Shown: positions 53,423 through 62,705, counted from the first letter of the stretch. The stretch: 64,000 nucleotides of DNA from Gammaproteobacteria bacterium (GCA_021647705.1 JAKIUF010000011.1:1-64000), one strand, 5' to 3'. The notes: generated by a model not told the origin, from the letters alone. A program made the numbers and translations.

Positions 53423-53469
53423 GTGAGGATGCCTGGCGCACGACAGCTGTGCGCTTTATAACCACTGTT

Positions 53470-54672
53470 TCAGTGAAAGCGCACCACAACGTTGGCAATA
53501 TGATCCATACCGGGCTGCTCTGTTGCCTGCTGACGTAATGCGTGTGCTGTGGCCTGTGCTGCATTCATATCGGTCATGCGGGACAGCGGCAATAATACCT
53601 CTACATGAATTTCCCCGTCCAGATAGTGCAGCACAGTTTCTTCTTCTTCGATGTATCGGGCTGCCTCAATACTGGCCCAGCGCTGCTGGAGCCGAGCCAG
53701 TATCTCGTTGCGTAGCGGCAACCCACTGCTGGGGGCTGCTTGTTCATCGTCTTCCGGGTCAATATGCACCATCACATCAGTAACCGTATTTACGTCGCGC
53801 ATGATTTGTGCGCGCACGGTTTCGCTGATGCGATGTCCCTCGGAGACACTGATGCGAGGACTCACTAAAATGTGTACGTCCACCAAACCGCTGTCGCCCA
53901 TGCGCCGGGTACGCAGCATGTGCAGAGCCTGTACGCCGTCCACGGATTGAATCGATTGGCGAATCTGCGTGACCTTCTCTGGCTCCATGGCGGTGTCGAT
54001 GAGTTCCTGGGCGCTGTGCCAGGCCAGCTTGCCGCCAATCCAGGCCACCATTAATGCCACACCGATGGCGGCGACGGCATCCAGATAATGCAGTCCGCTC
54101 ATGCTGCCCAGTATGCCGATGACCACAATGACCGAGGAAATGGCATCCGAGCGACTGTGCCAGGCATTGGCGCGCAGCAGGCTGGAGTTCCATTTCTTTG
54201 CAGCGCGCAGGGTGTAGTGGTAAATGACCTCTTTGGAAACAATCGAAATACTGGCCACCACCAGCGCCAGCCAGCCAGGATGCATGAGCAGTTCAGGGTG
54301 TCGCAGGCGTAAAAAGGCATCCCAGGCGATGCCGATAGCGACACCGATTAGCGCTACGCCGAGTGTGATGGTGGCCAGAGTCTCGATGCGGGCATGGCCA
54401 TAGGGATGTTTTTCGTCGGCCTCGCGGGAGCCGTGTTTCATGGCGAATAACACCACGCCGTCAGTAGCGAGATCGGATAACGAATGTATGCCGTCGGCGA
54501 TCAATGCCTGGGAGCTGCCGATGTAACCCGCCACAATTTTTGCCACGCCCAGTAGCAAATCCACCGCCGAACCGATCAGGGTGACTTTGCGAGCCGCTTT
54601 ATAGCGCGCATCGTGATAACCGGCTCCGCCGGCCTCGGCGCTGGGTTGGTGATGGTGGTGGCTATGGCCCAT
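53470..54672 (-). CDS. Cation diffusion facilitator (FieF-like) transporter
   Basis: From ATG 54672 (MGHSHHHHQ, a His-rich metal-binding start) the protein is 400 aa. Six membrane helices carry the metal site residues (ALIADGIHSLSDLATD in TM2 and NAWHSRSDAISSV in TM5). A cytosolic CDF dimerisation domain and an extra C-terminal domain follow. Expected role: export of Zn2+, Fe2+ or related metals by proton exchange. The start overlaps the tusA stop (TGATG). The open frame reaches 54765 but would lie inside tusA. Confidence 0.92.
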   Translation of the reverse strand: MGHSHHHHQPSAEAGGAGYHDARYKAARKVTLIGSAVDLLLGVAKIVAGYIGSSQALIADGIHSLSDLATDGVVLFAMKHGSREADEKHPYGHARIETLATITLGVALIGVAIGIAWDAFLRLRHPELLMHPGWLALVVASISIVSKEVIYHYTLRAAKKWNSSLLRANAWHSRSDAISSVIVVIGILGSMSGLHYLDAVAAIGVALMVAWIGGKLAWHSAQELIDTAMEPEKVTQIRQSIQSVDGVQALHMLRTRRMGDSGLVDVHILVSPRISVSEGHRISETVRAQIMRDVNTVTDVMVHIDPEDDEQAAPSSGLPLRNEILARLQQRWASIEAARYIEEEETVLHYLDGEIHVEVLLPLSRMTDMNAAQATAHALRQQATEQPGMDHIANVVVRFH

Positions 54673-54908
54673 CAGTCGGAGTTGGCACCCACACGCACGC
54701 TGATCATCAGCTCGCCATCCTGTTCCTGCGTACCGATGATTTCGTGGCCATGGATGCGGCACCAAGCCGGGATATCATGGAGTGCGCCGGGATCAGTGCA
54801 GAGCACGTCCACGGTATCACCTGCGGGTAATTTGGCCACAAAATTTTGTGTACGGATCACCGGCATGGGGCAGAGCATGCGGCGGGCATCGAGTTGATGA
54901 TGGCTCAT
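54672..54908 (-). CDS. TusA/SirA-family sulfur carrier protein
   Basis: The 78-aa protein has the family signature LDARRMLCPMPVIRTQN with the persulfide-bearing Cys in CPMP. TusA-like proteins pass sulfur to tRNA thiolation or to sulfur-oxidation enzymes. It overlaps the PP-loop gene upstream (ATGA) and the CDF gene downstream (TGATG), so all three are coupled. The context points to tRNA thiolation rather than dissimilatory sulfur use. Confidence 0.9.
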   Translation of the reverse strand: MSHHQLDARRMLCPMPVIRTQNFVAKLPAGDTVDVLCTDPGALHDIPAWCRIHGHEIIGTQEQDGELMISVRVGANSD

Positions 54909-55972
54909 AAATACCACTCCACAGGGATTTCTTCGTTGGTCAGAGGTGTTACATCCAGTTCACGTTTAGCGGCACCTTTTTCGTGTAGTTCAACGCGCAC
55001 CGTTTCAGCCATTTTACCTTGGCTGAAACGGGCCGCCAGTTGTGCTGCCAATTGCAGATCGTTGTCATTGGCCTTGCCATCGAGCAATACCAGCGGGCCG
55101 GGATGGCTGGTGGTATACAGGTGAGTGAACTGCTTGCGGTAGCCTTCGAGAAAGCGGTTTTCGCCTTCCTCGCGCCCGACGATAATTTTGAAATGTGGTC
55201 GCGGGCGCAAATGACGACCTACCTTGAGCAGCATGATGTCATCGAGTTCGTAGCGACGCTCGCCGCGTGCCGACCACAAATCGGCCAGCTTGCCGGAATA
55301 GGCCGCATCAGTGAGAAAACAGCAACCGCCGGAGGGTTGGGCAAAATCTGATATGCCCATTTTTTCGGCTAGGGCGATTTGTGGTTTGCGGCCACGACCG
55401 TTGAAGCCGAACAATTTTTCCCGATCCACCCAGCCTTCGCGTTCGGGCAGGGTAGCGGGCAGAATTTTGGCGCACAGTGGACGTAGCAGGCGATCTTCAG
55501 CACCGGACTCACGCTGGATCACCGGCATGGTGTCCCGTCGTTGTGACATAGGCCGCTGACCCACCACCTCGCCAGTGATGATGAAGTCAAAATTGTGTTC
55601 TTCAATCCACTCATGCGCCTTGCGTACCATAAAACACTTGCAGTCCAGGCAGGGGTTCATATTGCTGCCGTAGCCGTGTTTGGGATTGATCACCACATCC
55701 TTGTATTCATCAATAACATCAATGATATGCAGTTTGATGCCTAATTGCTCCGCCACCCACAAAGCGTTGTTGCGCTTGGGTTTCGCCTTGTCTTTTTTGC
55801 GAATCGCGTGAGTATGGCCCTCTACGCAAAATCCGGTATAAAAATTAATGCCTTCCACATGGATGCCCTGCTCTAGCATGGCCTGGGTGGCCAGCATGGA
55901 GTCGAGCCCTCCGGAAATCAGGGAAACGGCTTTACGTTGTTGGGTTATTGGCTGGGTCATGGGATAAGTCAC
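54905..55972 (-). CDS. PP-loop ATP pyrophosphatase, ThiI/MnmA-like
   Basis: The 355-aa protein has the PP-loop VSLISGGLDSMLATQAM, two Cys motifs (NPCLDCKCFM and SGGCCFL), and RPLCAKILP. These are features of tRNA-sulfurtransferase-like enzymes that adenylate a uridine before sulfur transfer; MnmA-type and ThiI-like proteins are the nearest relatives I can name. The adjacent coupled tusA gene would supply the sulfur. The exact target nucleotide is unknown. The N-terminus may begin at the second Met. Confidence 0.8.
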   Translation of the reverse strand: MTYPMTQPITQQRKAVSLISGGLDSMLATQAMLEQGIHVEGINFYTGFCVEGHTHAIRKKDKAKPKRNNALWVAEQLGIKLHIIDVIDEYKDVVINPKHGYGSNMNPCLDCKCFMVRKAHEWIEEHNFDFIITGEVVGQRPMSQRRDTMPVIQRESGAEDRLLRPLCAKILPATLPEREGWVDREKLFGFNGRGRKPQIALAEKMGISDFAQPSGGCCFLTDAAYSGKLADLWSARGERRYELDDIMLLKVGRHLRPRPHFKIIVGREEGENRFLEGYRKQFTHLYTTSHPGPLVLLDGKANDNDLQLAAQLAARFSQGKMAETVRVELHEKGAAKRELDVTPLTNEEIPVEWYL

Positions 55973-56129
55973 GCCGGAAATGGGTTCGGAAAAAAGGTCG
56001 GTGATTATAGCTGAAAATGGCTGCCTTGGTCTTGTCTCCGCTGTTTGCCGACGATGGACGTACTCGTGAGGTCTAACTTTGTTAGAATCCGGCTCTTAAC
56101 TAAATCCAGCAAACATACAAGTGAATAAT

Positions 56130-56489
56130 ATGTCCGAGCAAAACACTCTCAACGCCATTCAGCAAATCAAAAAAACCCTGGAAAATTTTATGGTCAGTAT
56201 CGGTATACTTTCCGGCATGATTTTACTGGTTTATTTTTTCACCTATGGCGCACTGGTGGATTCTGTTGGTAGTTTTCTCCTTTGGTTTGAAGTCGTCACC
56301 AGTATCATGGTGCTTTTTGTGTTGCTGTTTCTCAGGCGGGTGTGTTTCTTTTTGACACGATTGAAGTTGGGGCGACGGGCGGATTGCTCGGCGGTTTTAA
56401 AGAAATTAAAGCTTGTTGATCTGACTTTGGATGATAATGCCTTGTTGGCCAGACTGACCGGCAGCAATGTGAATGACTCAGTATCGTAA
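56130..56489 (+). CDS. Hypothetical two-helix membrane protein
   Basis: A 119-aa protein with two membrane helices (VSIGILSGMILLVYFFTYG and FEVVTSIMVLFVLLFL), a basic loop, and a soluble C-terminus (KLKLVDLTLDDNALLARL). No family is recognised. ATG 56130 is chosen; an in-frame GTG lies at 56121. Confidence 0.6.
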   Translation: MSEQNTLNAIQQIKKTLENFMVSIGILSGMILLVYFFTYGALVDSVGSFLLWFEVVTSIMVLFVLLFLRRVCFFLTRLKLGRRADCSAVLKKLKLVDLTLDDNALLARLTGSNVNDSVS

Positions 56490-56758
56490 GGGGTGTTTGT
56501 AATAACGAGCTATGTTTTGTCGGGTGCCTGTTTTTTAGTTTGATTTTTTCGATAGACAGCATAGTTGACGGTCGTTGCGTAGTCGGAAAATGCGGGTTTC
56601 CGTTTGTTGTTTTTCATATCACATGAAACATGTGCTTATTGGGTAAGCCCTGATAAATCGTCATTGTTCCCCTCAAGTAGTATGGATAGTCTTGCTAGGA
56701 TCGAAATAATAAGTATGCCGATAGCCAGTAAATTATTTCAATTTTTAAAGGGAATAGA

Positions 56759-57346
56759 ATGAAAAAATACTCACTGTGGTTATTATTGTGTATCAGTTCA
56801 TCGGTTGCATACGCAGATGAGGAAGATTGGTATACCTATTGGGCAATTGGCGCAGTAAATCATGACTATCCAGTAGGTCTGAATTCAATGCCGGGCGCTA
56901 TGGAGGCTGCGCCGGATGTTGATCGCACCGAAATGGCTTTCGATATGTTTGGTTTTTATTGGCCTCAATCCGAAAATAGCTTGTTGGGTTTTGTCATTTC
57001 AGGTTCTGTTGATCGGTTTGAATCCAGGTCTTCTGAATTACAGATTGTTCAGAATCTGTTGGGCATAAGCGGCATGAGGTTTTTTGGCTCGGAGATTGGT
57101 GATGGGTTTTTCGCTCGTGTTGATGCAGGGTTGGCGCAAGTTGCTTTGGAAGACAATCTTTCAGCAGTAACCAGTGAGCGTGGCTTTGGTTATTTATTGG
57201 GTGTTGGATACGCTTTTCCTGTTTCCGATGGGGCACGCATACTAGTGGGTGTGAGTTTTTCCGATAAGCAGGTAAATTTTCCTAATGAACAAGTAGGTAA
57301 CAGTAGTTGGAAATCCACGACTTTAACTGTGGGTGGGCTTTGGTAA
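56759..57346 (+). CDS. Putative outer-membrane beta-barrel protein
   Basis: The 195-aa protein has a signal peptide (MKKYSLWLLLCISSSVAYA-D) followed by alternating amphipathic beta strands, with Gly/aromatic repeats (FGYLLGVGYAFPVSDGARI, ILVGVSF) and a C-terminal aromatic residue (LTVGGLW), as in small OM barrels. AAAGGGAA precedes the ATG. It stands alone and its function is unknown. Confidence 0.7.
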   Translation: MKKYSLWLLLCISSSVAYADEEDWYTYWAIGAVNHDYPVGLNSMPGAMEAAPDVDRTEMAFDMFGFYWPQSENSLLGFVISGSVDRFESRSSELQIVQNLLGISGMRFFGSEIGDGFFARVDAGLAQVALEDNLSAVTSERGFGYLLGVGYAFPVSDGARILVGVSFSDKQVNFPNEQVGNSSWKSTTLTVGGLW

Positions 57347-57437
57347 GTTTTTAATGCCCCGGGTTAACGATTAACAGCCGGGTCAGGTGGTATTCCGAGA
57401 GGAAATTTATACTTTTCTTCCAGGGGAGTGAATGCCG

Positions 57438-58028
57438 TCAGTGTCGTTGCGTTGACTGATCCGGTTTACCAACAAACACTGGCTGCCCGTCACTCACATC
57501 CCGCAATCGTTGCCGTGCCTGCGTGCTGTCAGTGTGTTGCCAGAGTTCATGTGCGGTGAGCGGGTCAAGCAGCGATTGTGAGTCGCCCATGTTACGAATC
57601 GTTTGCAACACATCCATAGCTGGAACAAATCCTTCGTACAGATGTTCGTAGAGCTGGCCTTGTTGGTGTGCTGTGTTGTGGTGTAACTGATAATAGGCAC
57701 CAATGCCAAGGTCAACGTAATAATTCACGCTGACACGGCGACGACGGGCGCGTTGTGGAAAAAAGCCGGCATGCAACAGGCAAATGTCACCTACGTCGCG
57801 CAGTTTGCCAATTTGCCGTTGTCCGGCGATGCGAAAACTCTTGAGATAATCCAGTGCGAGAATACGACCTGTCATTTCCGGTCTGTTGAGAAAACGTTGC
57901 AGCAGAAATACCAGGTAACTTTGCAGTTCTTCATTCAGGCTGCGTTGCGCCTGTTGTTCCGCCTCACACACCAGTTTGTGCCAGTGCGCGGTGGATGTGG
58001 GTTGTAAATCAAGGTTACGCATACACAT
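57438..58028 (-). CDS. Conserved-type hypothetical protein, 196 aa
   Basis: A soluble mostly helical protein (SLNEELQSYLVFLLQRFL, RILALDYLKSF, VSVNYYVDLGIGAYYQLH). No signal peptide, membrane span or catalytic motif is obvious. It lies 88 nt after plsY on the same strand. I do not recognise the family; codon use fits the chromosome. Confidence 0.72.
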   Translation of the reverse strand: MCMRNLDLQPTSTAHWHKLVCEAEQQAQRSLNEELQSYLVFLLQRFLNRPEMTGRILALDYLKSFRIAGQRQIGKLRDVGDICLLHAGFFPQRARRRRVSVNYYVDLGIGAYYQLHHNTAHQQGQLYEHLYEGFVPAMDVLQTIRNMGDSQSLLDPLTAHELWQHTDSTQARQRLRDVSDGQPVFVGKPDQSTQRH

Positions 58029-58115
58029 CTCCTGTGACTACCCTTGTTACCAAAGGCTATCGGCGTGCAATGACGAGGGCTTGAGCCTTCGTTATTTGTG
58101 GCGCTCAGGATAACG

Positions 58116-58697
58116 TCAGCGAATTTTCTCTTCGGTACCCGCGATCAGCTCTTTGATATTGGATCGATGACGCCATATCAGCATGATGCTGAGGACAATG
58201 GCGAGCGCGATGAAACCAGGTTGCGGTGCAAGCAGCCACATATAAAACGGCAAAAGAACAGCGGCAATCAGTGCCGATAGTGATGAAATTTTGAACAGTT
58301 TGGCGAGTAATAACCAGGTTCCCAACACCGCTAAACCTACCGGCCATGAGAGAGCAATGAGTACCCCAAAGGCGGTGGCAACACCTTTGCCTCCCCGAAA
58401 ACCAAAAAATACCGGGTAGAGGTGGCCCAGGAATGCGGCCAGTGCAACGAGTGCCAGAATATGTGATGGCGCTTCCATCCAGTGTGCGATCAGCACGGGA
58501 ATCACACCTTTGATGGCATCACCCAGCAGGGTGAAGGCGGCGGCCTTTTTTCCACCCACGCGCAATACGTTAGTGGCTCCTGGGTTGTTGGAGCCTTGGG
58601 TGCGAGGGTCAGGTAGCCCCATGAGCCTGCAGGTGATGATGGCGGCAGATAACGAGCCCACGAGATAGGCTGCGAGGATCATGATGGTGCTAAGCAT
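58116..58697 (-). CDS. plsY: Glycerol-3-phosphate acyltransferase (acyl-phosphate dependent)
   Basis: PlsY transfers an acyl group from acyl-phosphate to glycerol 3-phosphate, the first step of phospholipid synthesis. It is an integral membrane protein of 193 aa with motif 1 GSNNPGATNVLRVGGKKAA and motif 2 GFRGGKGVATAFG. The start at 58697 (MLSTIMILAAYLVGS) matches the family better than the upstream Met at 58715. Divergent from folB, as in E. coli. Confidence 0.95.
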   Translation of the reverse strand: MLSTIMILAAYLVGSLSAAIITCRLMGLPDPRTQGSNNPGATNVLRVGGKKAAAFTLLGDAIKGVIPVLIAHWMEAPSHILALVALAAFLGHLYPVFFGFRGGKGVATAFGVLIALSWPVGLAVLGTWLLLAKLFKISSLSALIAAVLLPFYMWLLAPQPGFIALAIVLSIMLIWRHRSNIKELIAGTEEKIR

Positions 58698-58808
58698 GGT
58701 GCCATTATTGCGCATTTTTTGCGGTAAGTCGCTGTTGCTGGTCTGGTATTGCGCAAAACGGTATAGTTTTGTCTCATTTCATATTGGAGCTTTCTGCTGA
58801 CTACTCTC

Positions 58809-59165
58809 ATGGACATTATTTTCCTGCATGACCTCACCATCGAAACCATCATTGGTATTTACGATTGGGAGCGCAAAGAAAAACAGTCGATTATTCTTGA
58901 TCTGGATATGGCGGCAGATATTCCTGCCGCTGCGCGTACCGATGCTATTGAAGACACGCTTGATTACAAGGCGGTGGCCAAGCGGCTTATCGACTTTGTG
59001 GGTGACAGTCAATTCCAGTTGGTGGAGACCCTGGCTGAGCGAGTGGCGGACACTGTGCTCAATGAATTTGATGTGAAGTGGGTGCGTTTGCGTGTCAACA
59101 AAAAAGGCGCAGTACGCTATGCTGGAGATGTAGGTGTCATTATTGAAAGAGGCACAAGAGACTGA
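58809..59165 (+). CDS. folB: Dihydroneopterin aldolase
   Basis: FolB cleaves dihydroneopterin to 6-hydroxymethyl-dihydropterin in folate synthesis. MDIIFLHDLTIETIIGIYDWER is the typical N-terminus; TLDYKAVAKRL and LVETLAERVADTVL carry the conserved Tyr and Glu. 118 aa. folK follows after one base. Confidence 0.95.
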   Translation: MDIIFLHDLTIETIIGIYDWERKEKQSIILDLDMAADIPAAARTDAIEDTLDYKAVAKRLIDFVGDSQFQLVETLAERVADTVLNEFDVKWVRLRVNKKGAVRYAGDVGVIIERGTRD

Positions 59166-59166
59166 T

Positions 59167-59655
59167 ATGCCAAGGGTATTTGTTGGCATCGGTAGCAACA
59201 TTGAGCGTGAGCGCAGCGTGCGGGCAGGTGTGGCAAATTTGCGCCGCCAATATTGTGAGATGCAACTTTCGTCAGTGTACGAAAGCGATGCGGTGGGCTT
59301 TGATGGGGATGTTTTTTACAATCTGGTGGCCGCATTTGATACCGATGACAGCGTTGAGCAGGTCGTTGCCGGTCTGGCGCACATTGAAGACCAGAATGGT
59401 CGAGTGCGCAGCGGCGAACGTTTTGTCGCGCGCACGCTGGATTTGGATTTATTGCTCTACGGCGATGAAATTATTACTACGGACAATTACCATGTACCAC
59501 GCGATGAAATTCTTCGTTATGCCTTTGTGCTGTGGCCTCTGGCGGAGATGGTGCCGGATGATATACACCCGGAGGTTGGCGAAAGTTACGCCACTTTGTG
59601 GAAAAAATTTGACAAAAGAAATCAGATGCTGAGGCCGATACCTTTTAAATGGTAG
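59167..59655 (+). CDS. folK: 2-amino-4-hydroxy-6-hydroxymethyldihydropteridine pyrophosphokinase
   Basis: HPPK, the next folate step after FolB. VFVGIGSNIERERSV at the N-terminus and the signature RTLDLDLLLYGDE are diagnostic. ATG 59167 directly follows the folB stop; the frame open to 59134 would overlap folB. Together with the pteridine reductase at 61821 the area is rich in pterin genes. Confidence 0.95.
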   Translation: MPRVFVGIGSNIERERSVRAGVANLRRQYCEMQLSSVYESDAVGFDGDVFYNLVAAFDTDDSVEQVVAGLAHIEDQNGRVRSGERFVARTLDLDLLLYGDEIITTDNYHVPRDEILRYAFVLWPLAEMVPDDIHPEVGESYATLWKKFDKRNQMLRPIPFKW

Positions 59656-59731
59656 GTTTTCTATCAATGCAAGATATTTCAGGGATTGAACAATTGTTAA
59701 TGATAACCATACAGCGGCAAACACAGCATTA

Positions 59732-60919
59732 ATGAGCGACATACCCAGTCCCTTTCCCAAGCCCGATGCAGATGGCTTTAAGCCACTGATCCTTATTGTC
59801 GATGATTCGCCCACGATTCGTCTGTCGTTGAGCCGTGCCCTGCAAGACGAATTTACACCACTGGAAGCGGTGGATGGCGAACAGGCCTGGGAATTCCTCA
59901 GTGGTGACAGCCGGATTGAAGTGGTGATTACTGATTTGTCCATGCCCAAGCTGGATGGTCTCGGTCTGGTCAAACGCATGCGTGACAGTGTAGTGATGCG
60001 GATACGCAATATGCCGGTGATCATGGTCACGGGTGATGATGACACGGCGGCCCGTGAGGCCTCTTTCATGGCGGGTGCCAACGATTTTGTCGCCAAAACC
60101 AGCGACCGGGTCGAGCTGCTTGCCCGGTTGCGCGCTCATCGCAAGCTGGCAGTAACCTTGCGTGAATTGGAAGAGAGTCAACGTGAGTTGCGTGAACAGG
60201 CGAACACTGATCCGCTGACCCGGTTGGCCAACCGGCGATTTTTTAGTCACATTGCTAATAAAGAATTATCTCTCATGCGTCGGCAAAAAGAATATTTTGC
60301 TGTGTTGATGATGGATATTGATTATTTCAAACACACCAACGATACCTTTGGTCATGCTGCAGGTGATTATGTGCTGGTACAGGTGGCGCAGATTTTGTCG
60401 AACAATGTGCGTGAAGAGGATACTCTGGCACGGATAGGGGGCGAGGAATTTGTGGTGAGTTCACCGTATACCAACCGGTTGGCCGCTATTGTGTTGGCTG
60501 AGCGTTTGCGTAAAGCAGTGGAGTCGCTGGAGATTCAGTTTGAGGGTAACCGCATTCCCGTTACCATCAGCATTGGTATTGCCATGCAACCACAGGATGG
60601 CGATGTGCTGGATACTTTGTTGGCCGCTGCTGATGAGCGTCTGTATGCTGCCAAAAATGCGGGCCGCAATCGTTTTTGTGCCGCTAACAAGCACCATGAT
60701 GAGCTGGCCATGGATGTGGATAAAGTTTGTCCAAAGTTGGATGAGGCCGTTGGTATGATCAAACATGGCAATCTGCATCGGCTGATGCCACATATCCCCA
60801 CATTACTGGAAGAGCTGATCCCCCTGTTTGAGCTGGTTAATGAAGAGTCGCCAGCGCGTATTGATGTGGATCAAGTACGTGCGGCAATTGTTGAGTTGAA
60901 AGCCAAAGATGGACATTAA
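59732..60919 (+). CDS. REC-GGDEF response regulator (diguanylate cyclase)
   Basis: The 395-aa protein has a receiver domain (phospho-acceptor Asp68 in VVITDLSMPKLDG), a linker helix, and a GGDEF domain with intact GGEEF (236-240) and the inhibitory I-site REED in the correct place, 5 residues before it. A helical tail of about 75 residues (LDEAVGMIKHGNLHRLM..) follows. It should make c-di-GMP on phosphorylation, with product feedback. No kinase is adjacent. Confidence 0.93.
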   Translation: MSDIPSPFPKPDADGFKPLILIVDDSPTIRLSLSRALQDEFTPLEAVDGEQAWEFLSGDSRIEVVITDLSMPKLDGLGLVKRMRDSVVMRIRNMPVIMVTGDDDTAAREASFMAGANDFVAKTSDRVELLARLRAHRKLAVTLRELEESQRELREQANTDPLTRLANRRFFSHIANKELSLMRRQKEYFAVLMMDIDYFKHTNDTFGHAAGDYVLVQVAQILSNNVREEDTLARIGGEEFVVSSPYTNRLAAIVLAERLRKAVESLEIQFEGNRIPVTISIGIAMQPQDGDVLDTLLAAADERLYAAKNAGRNRFCAANKHHDELAMDVDKVCPKLDEAVGMIKHGNLHRLMPHIPTLLEELIPLFELVNEESPARIDVDQVRAAIVELKAKDGH

Positions 60920-60925
60920 TACTGG

Positions 60926-61543
60926 CTAATTCGCATCTGTTCTTTCCCATACCAGAATATTATTATTCGCTGGCATCACATGTGTCGCAATGCGTGAAAG
61001 TCCCGCATTTTCCGCCAGTTTATCCAGCTCGTCTTGATCCCGGATCCCGCTCTTGGGGTTTTGTGATTTTAACCACTGTTCAAAACGGGCATTGCTTTCC
61101 GAAGTGAATTGTCCATTGATATTGAATGGTCCATAAAGGCAAAAGTGTCCACCGCAGGACAATACCTGGCCGATGCCCGCAAACATTTTTATCACCTCCA
61201 GCCAGCCCATGATGTGTGCGGTGTTGGCGCTGAACACGGCATCAAAAGCCATGTTCGGCCAGCGGTCTGTTGCTACGTTCAGGCTCAATGGGGCGCGCAC
61301 ATTGTCCGGGCCTTCATCGCTGATCCAGGCGTGGATGCCGGGATGGTGTTTATCCACATCGCTGGTCTGCCAGGTGAGGTGGGGCAGTGCGCGGGCAAAA
61401 AACACTGCGTGCTGGCCAGTGCCGCTACCGATTTCCAGTACGTGTTGTGTCGCAGCAAATTCTTTCAGTAACACTTCAAGAATAGCGTGCTGGTTTTGCA
61501 CGCAGGATTCAGAGAAAGGTTTTATTCCATGCATGCCGGTCAC
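60926..61543 (-). CDS. DUF938 SAM-dependent methyltransferase-like protein
   Basis: A 205-aa class I methyltransferase fold with motif I VLEIGSGTGQHAVFFA and the DUF938 pattern (KPFSESCVQNQHAIL, SANTAHIMGW, YGPFNINGQFTSESN). The substrate is unknown. GTG start overlaps the stop of the preceding 93-aa gene (GTGA). Confidence 0.88.
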   Translation of the reverse strand: MTGMHGIKPFSESCVQNQHAILEVLLKEFAATQHVLEIGSGTGQHAVFFARALPHLTWQTSDVDKHHPGIHAWISDEGPDNVRAPLSLNVATDRWPNMAFDAVFSANTAHIMGWLEVIKMFAGIGQVLSCGGHFCLYGPFNINGQFTSESNARFEQWLKSQNPKSGIRDQDELDKLAENAGLSRIATHVMPANNNILVWERTDAN

Positions 61544-61821
61544 GCCAATTTTTCATCGGACTTGCATCGCAAGTCTTCAGTCACACTGTGTCTTGCTGTT
61601 TCAACACTGTCGAATATGGATCCGCTTTCATATTCAGCCCAATACCCTTCACCGATATACTCAAATTCTGACAAGTCCCAGGTGTAGATAAACGATGTAA
61701 ATGTGGAATCACACTTTTTGGCAATGATTGCTATTGCGTTGCCAGCAGGTGTGTCGATTCTCTCAATTTGTTCAAATCCGTCTCTGCTGAACAAAAACTT
61801 TTCTGGTGGCAGCATTTTCAT
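61540..61821 (-). CDS. Hypothetical 93-aa protein
   Basis: A small acidic protein (EKFLFSRDGFEQIERIDTPA, EFEYIGEGYWAEYESGSIF). No family is recognised. Its ATG overlaps the stop of the pteridine reductase (TAATG) and its stop overlaps the DUF938 start, so the three genes are translationally coupled. Confidence 0.65.
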   Translation of the reverse strand: MKMLPPEKFLFSRDGFEQIERIDTPAGNAIAIIAKKCDSTFTSFIYTWDLSEFEYIGEGYWAEYESGSIFDSVETARHSVTEDLRCKSDEKLA

Positions 61822-62597
61822 TAGCTATTCAGAGAACGCCCGCCATCCACCGTAATCACCTGCCCGCTGGTGTAGTCGGCATCACGAATCAAAAACAGTG
61901 CGGCACGGGCGATATCTTCGGGACTACCCTGGCGCTTGAGAAAGGTACGGGAAACGATGCGTTGCTGGGTCACTTCATCAATTTTGCGCTCCGGCCATAA
62001 AATAGCTCCGGGGGCAATGGCATTAACACGTACCTCGGGACCCATTTCGCAGGCCAGTGATTTGGTGAGCATTACCAAACCGGCTTTGGCGATACTGTAT
62101 ACGGGAAAGCGTTTCAGTGGCCGGTCGGCATGAATATCGGCAATGTTGATAATGCAGCCATGCTGTTCCTTGAGGTGCGGTGCAGCGGCCTGGGATAAAA
62201 AAAACGGTGCCTTGAGGTTGGTGCCGACGAGGTCATCCCATTCCGTTTCGGTGGTTTTTCCCAGCTGGGTGGGATAAAAACTGGAGGCATTGTTGATCAG
62301 CACATCGAGCCGTCCCCAGGTGGCCAGCGCATCGGCTACCACTGCAGGCAGGGCGGCCTGATCCAGCAGGTCAGCACGTACCAGCACCACGGAATCATTG
62401 CGCAACGCATTGAGTTCGTTTTGCAGGGTGTGGGCGGCATTGCGTGAACCTCGATAATGCAGCACCAGACGTGCTCCTTCGGCGTGCAAGGTGCGGGCGA
62501 TAACGGCACCGATGCGATGCACGCCACCAGTAATCAGGATGACACGGTCCTGCAACGGACCCAGGCTCTCGCTACTGGCTTCTGTGGTATCATTCAA
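61821..62597 (-). CDS. Pteridine reductase-type short-chain dehydrogenase
   Basis: A 258-aa SDR with NADP-binding TGGVHRIGAVIARTLHAEGARLVLHYRGS (Arg-containing, NADPH type), NNASSF, and catalytic Y-x-x-x-K in VYSIAKAG. HADRPLKRFPVYSIAK is characteristic of pteridine reductases (FolM/PTR1-like), which reduce dihydropterins or dihydrofolate. Fits the nearby folB-folK. Confidence 0.88.
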   Translation of the reverse strand: MNDTTEASSESLGPLQDRVILITGGVHRIGAVIARTLHAEGARLVLHYRGSRNAAHTLQNELNALRNDSVVLVRADLLDQAALPAVVADALATWGRLDVLINNASSFYPTQLGKTTETEWDDLVGTNLKAPFFLSQAAAPHLKEQHGCIINIADIHADRPLKRFPVYSIAKAGLVMLTKSLACEMGPEVRVNAIAPGAILWPERKIDEVTQQRIVSRTFLKRQGSPEDIARAALFLIRDADYTSGQVITVDGGRSLNS

Positions 62598-62705
62598 AGT
62601 GTATTTTCCTGTATTCAGGTAATGTGCTTATCCATAAAATGCACACTCTAACTCACTCTGTATCCATTGCCCAACCACCGCTTGTGACAGACCTGATTCA
62701 ACGCC

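Larger units (their letters stand above)
53127..53469. other. glnA upstream regulatory region
   Basis: No protein gene is supported. The region carries the sigma-54 promoter and NtrC site described separately, and a long AT-rich leader (53127-53260). Confidence 0.6.

Noticed and set aside
53350-53538. 62-codon plus-strand frame upstream of glnA
   Set aside because: It overlaps the end of the CDF gene and covers the NtrC site. There is no ribosome site and no protein-like pattern.
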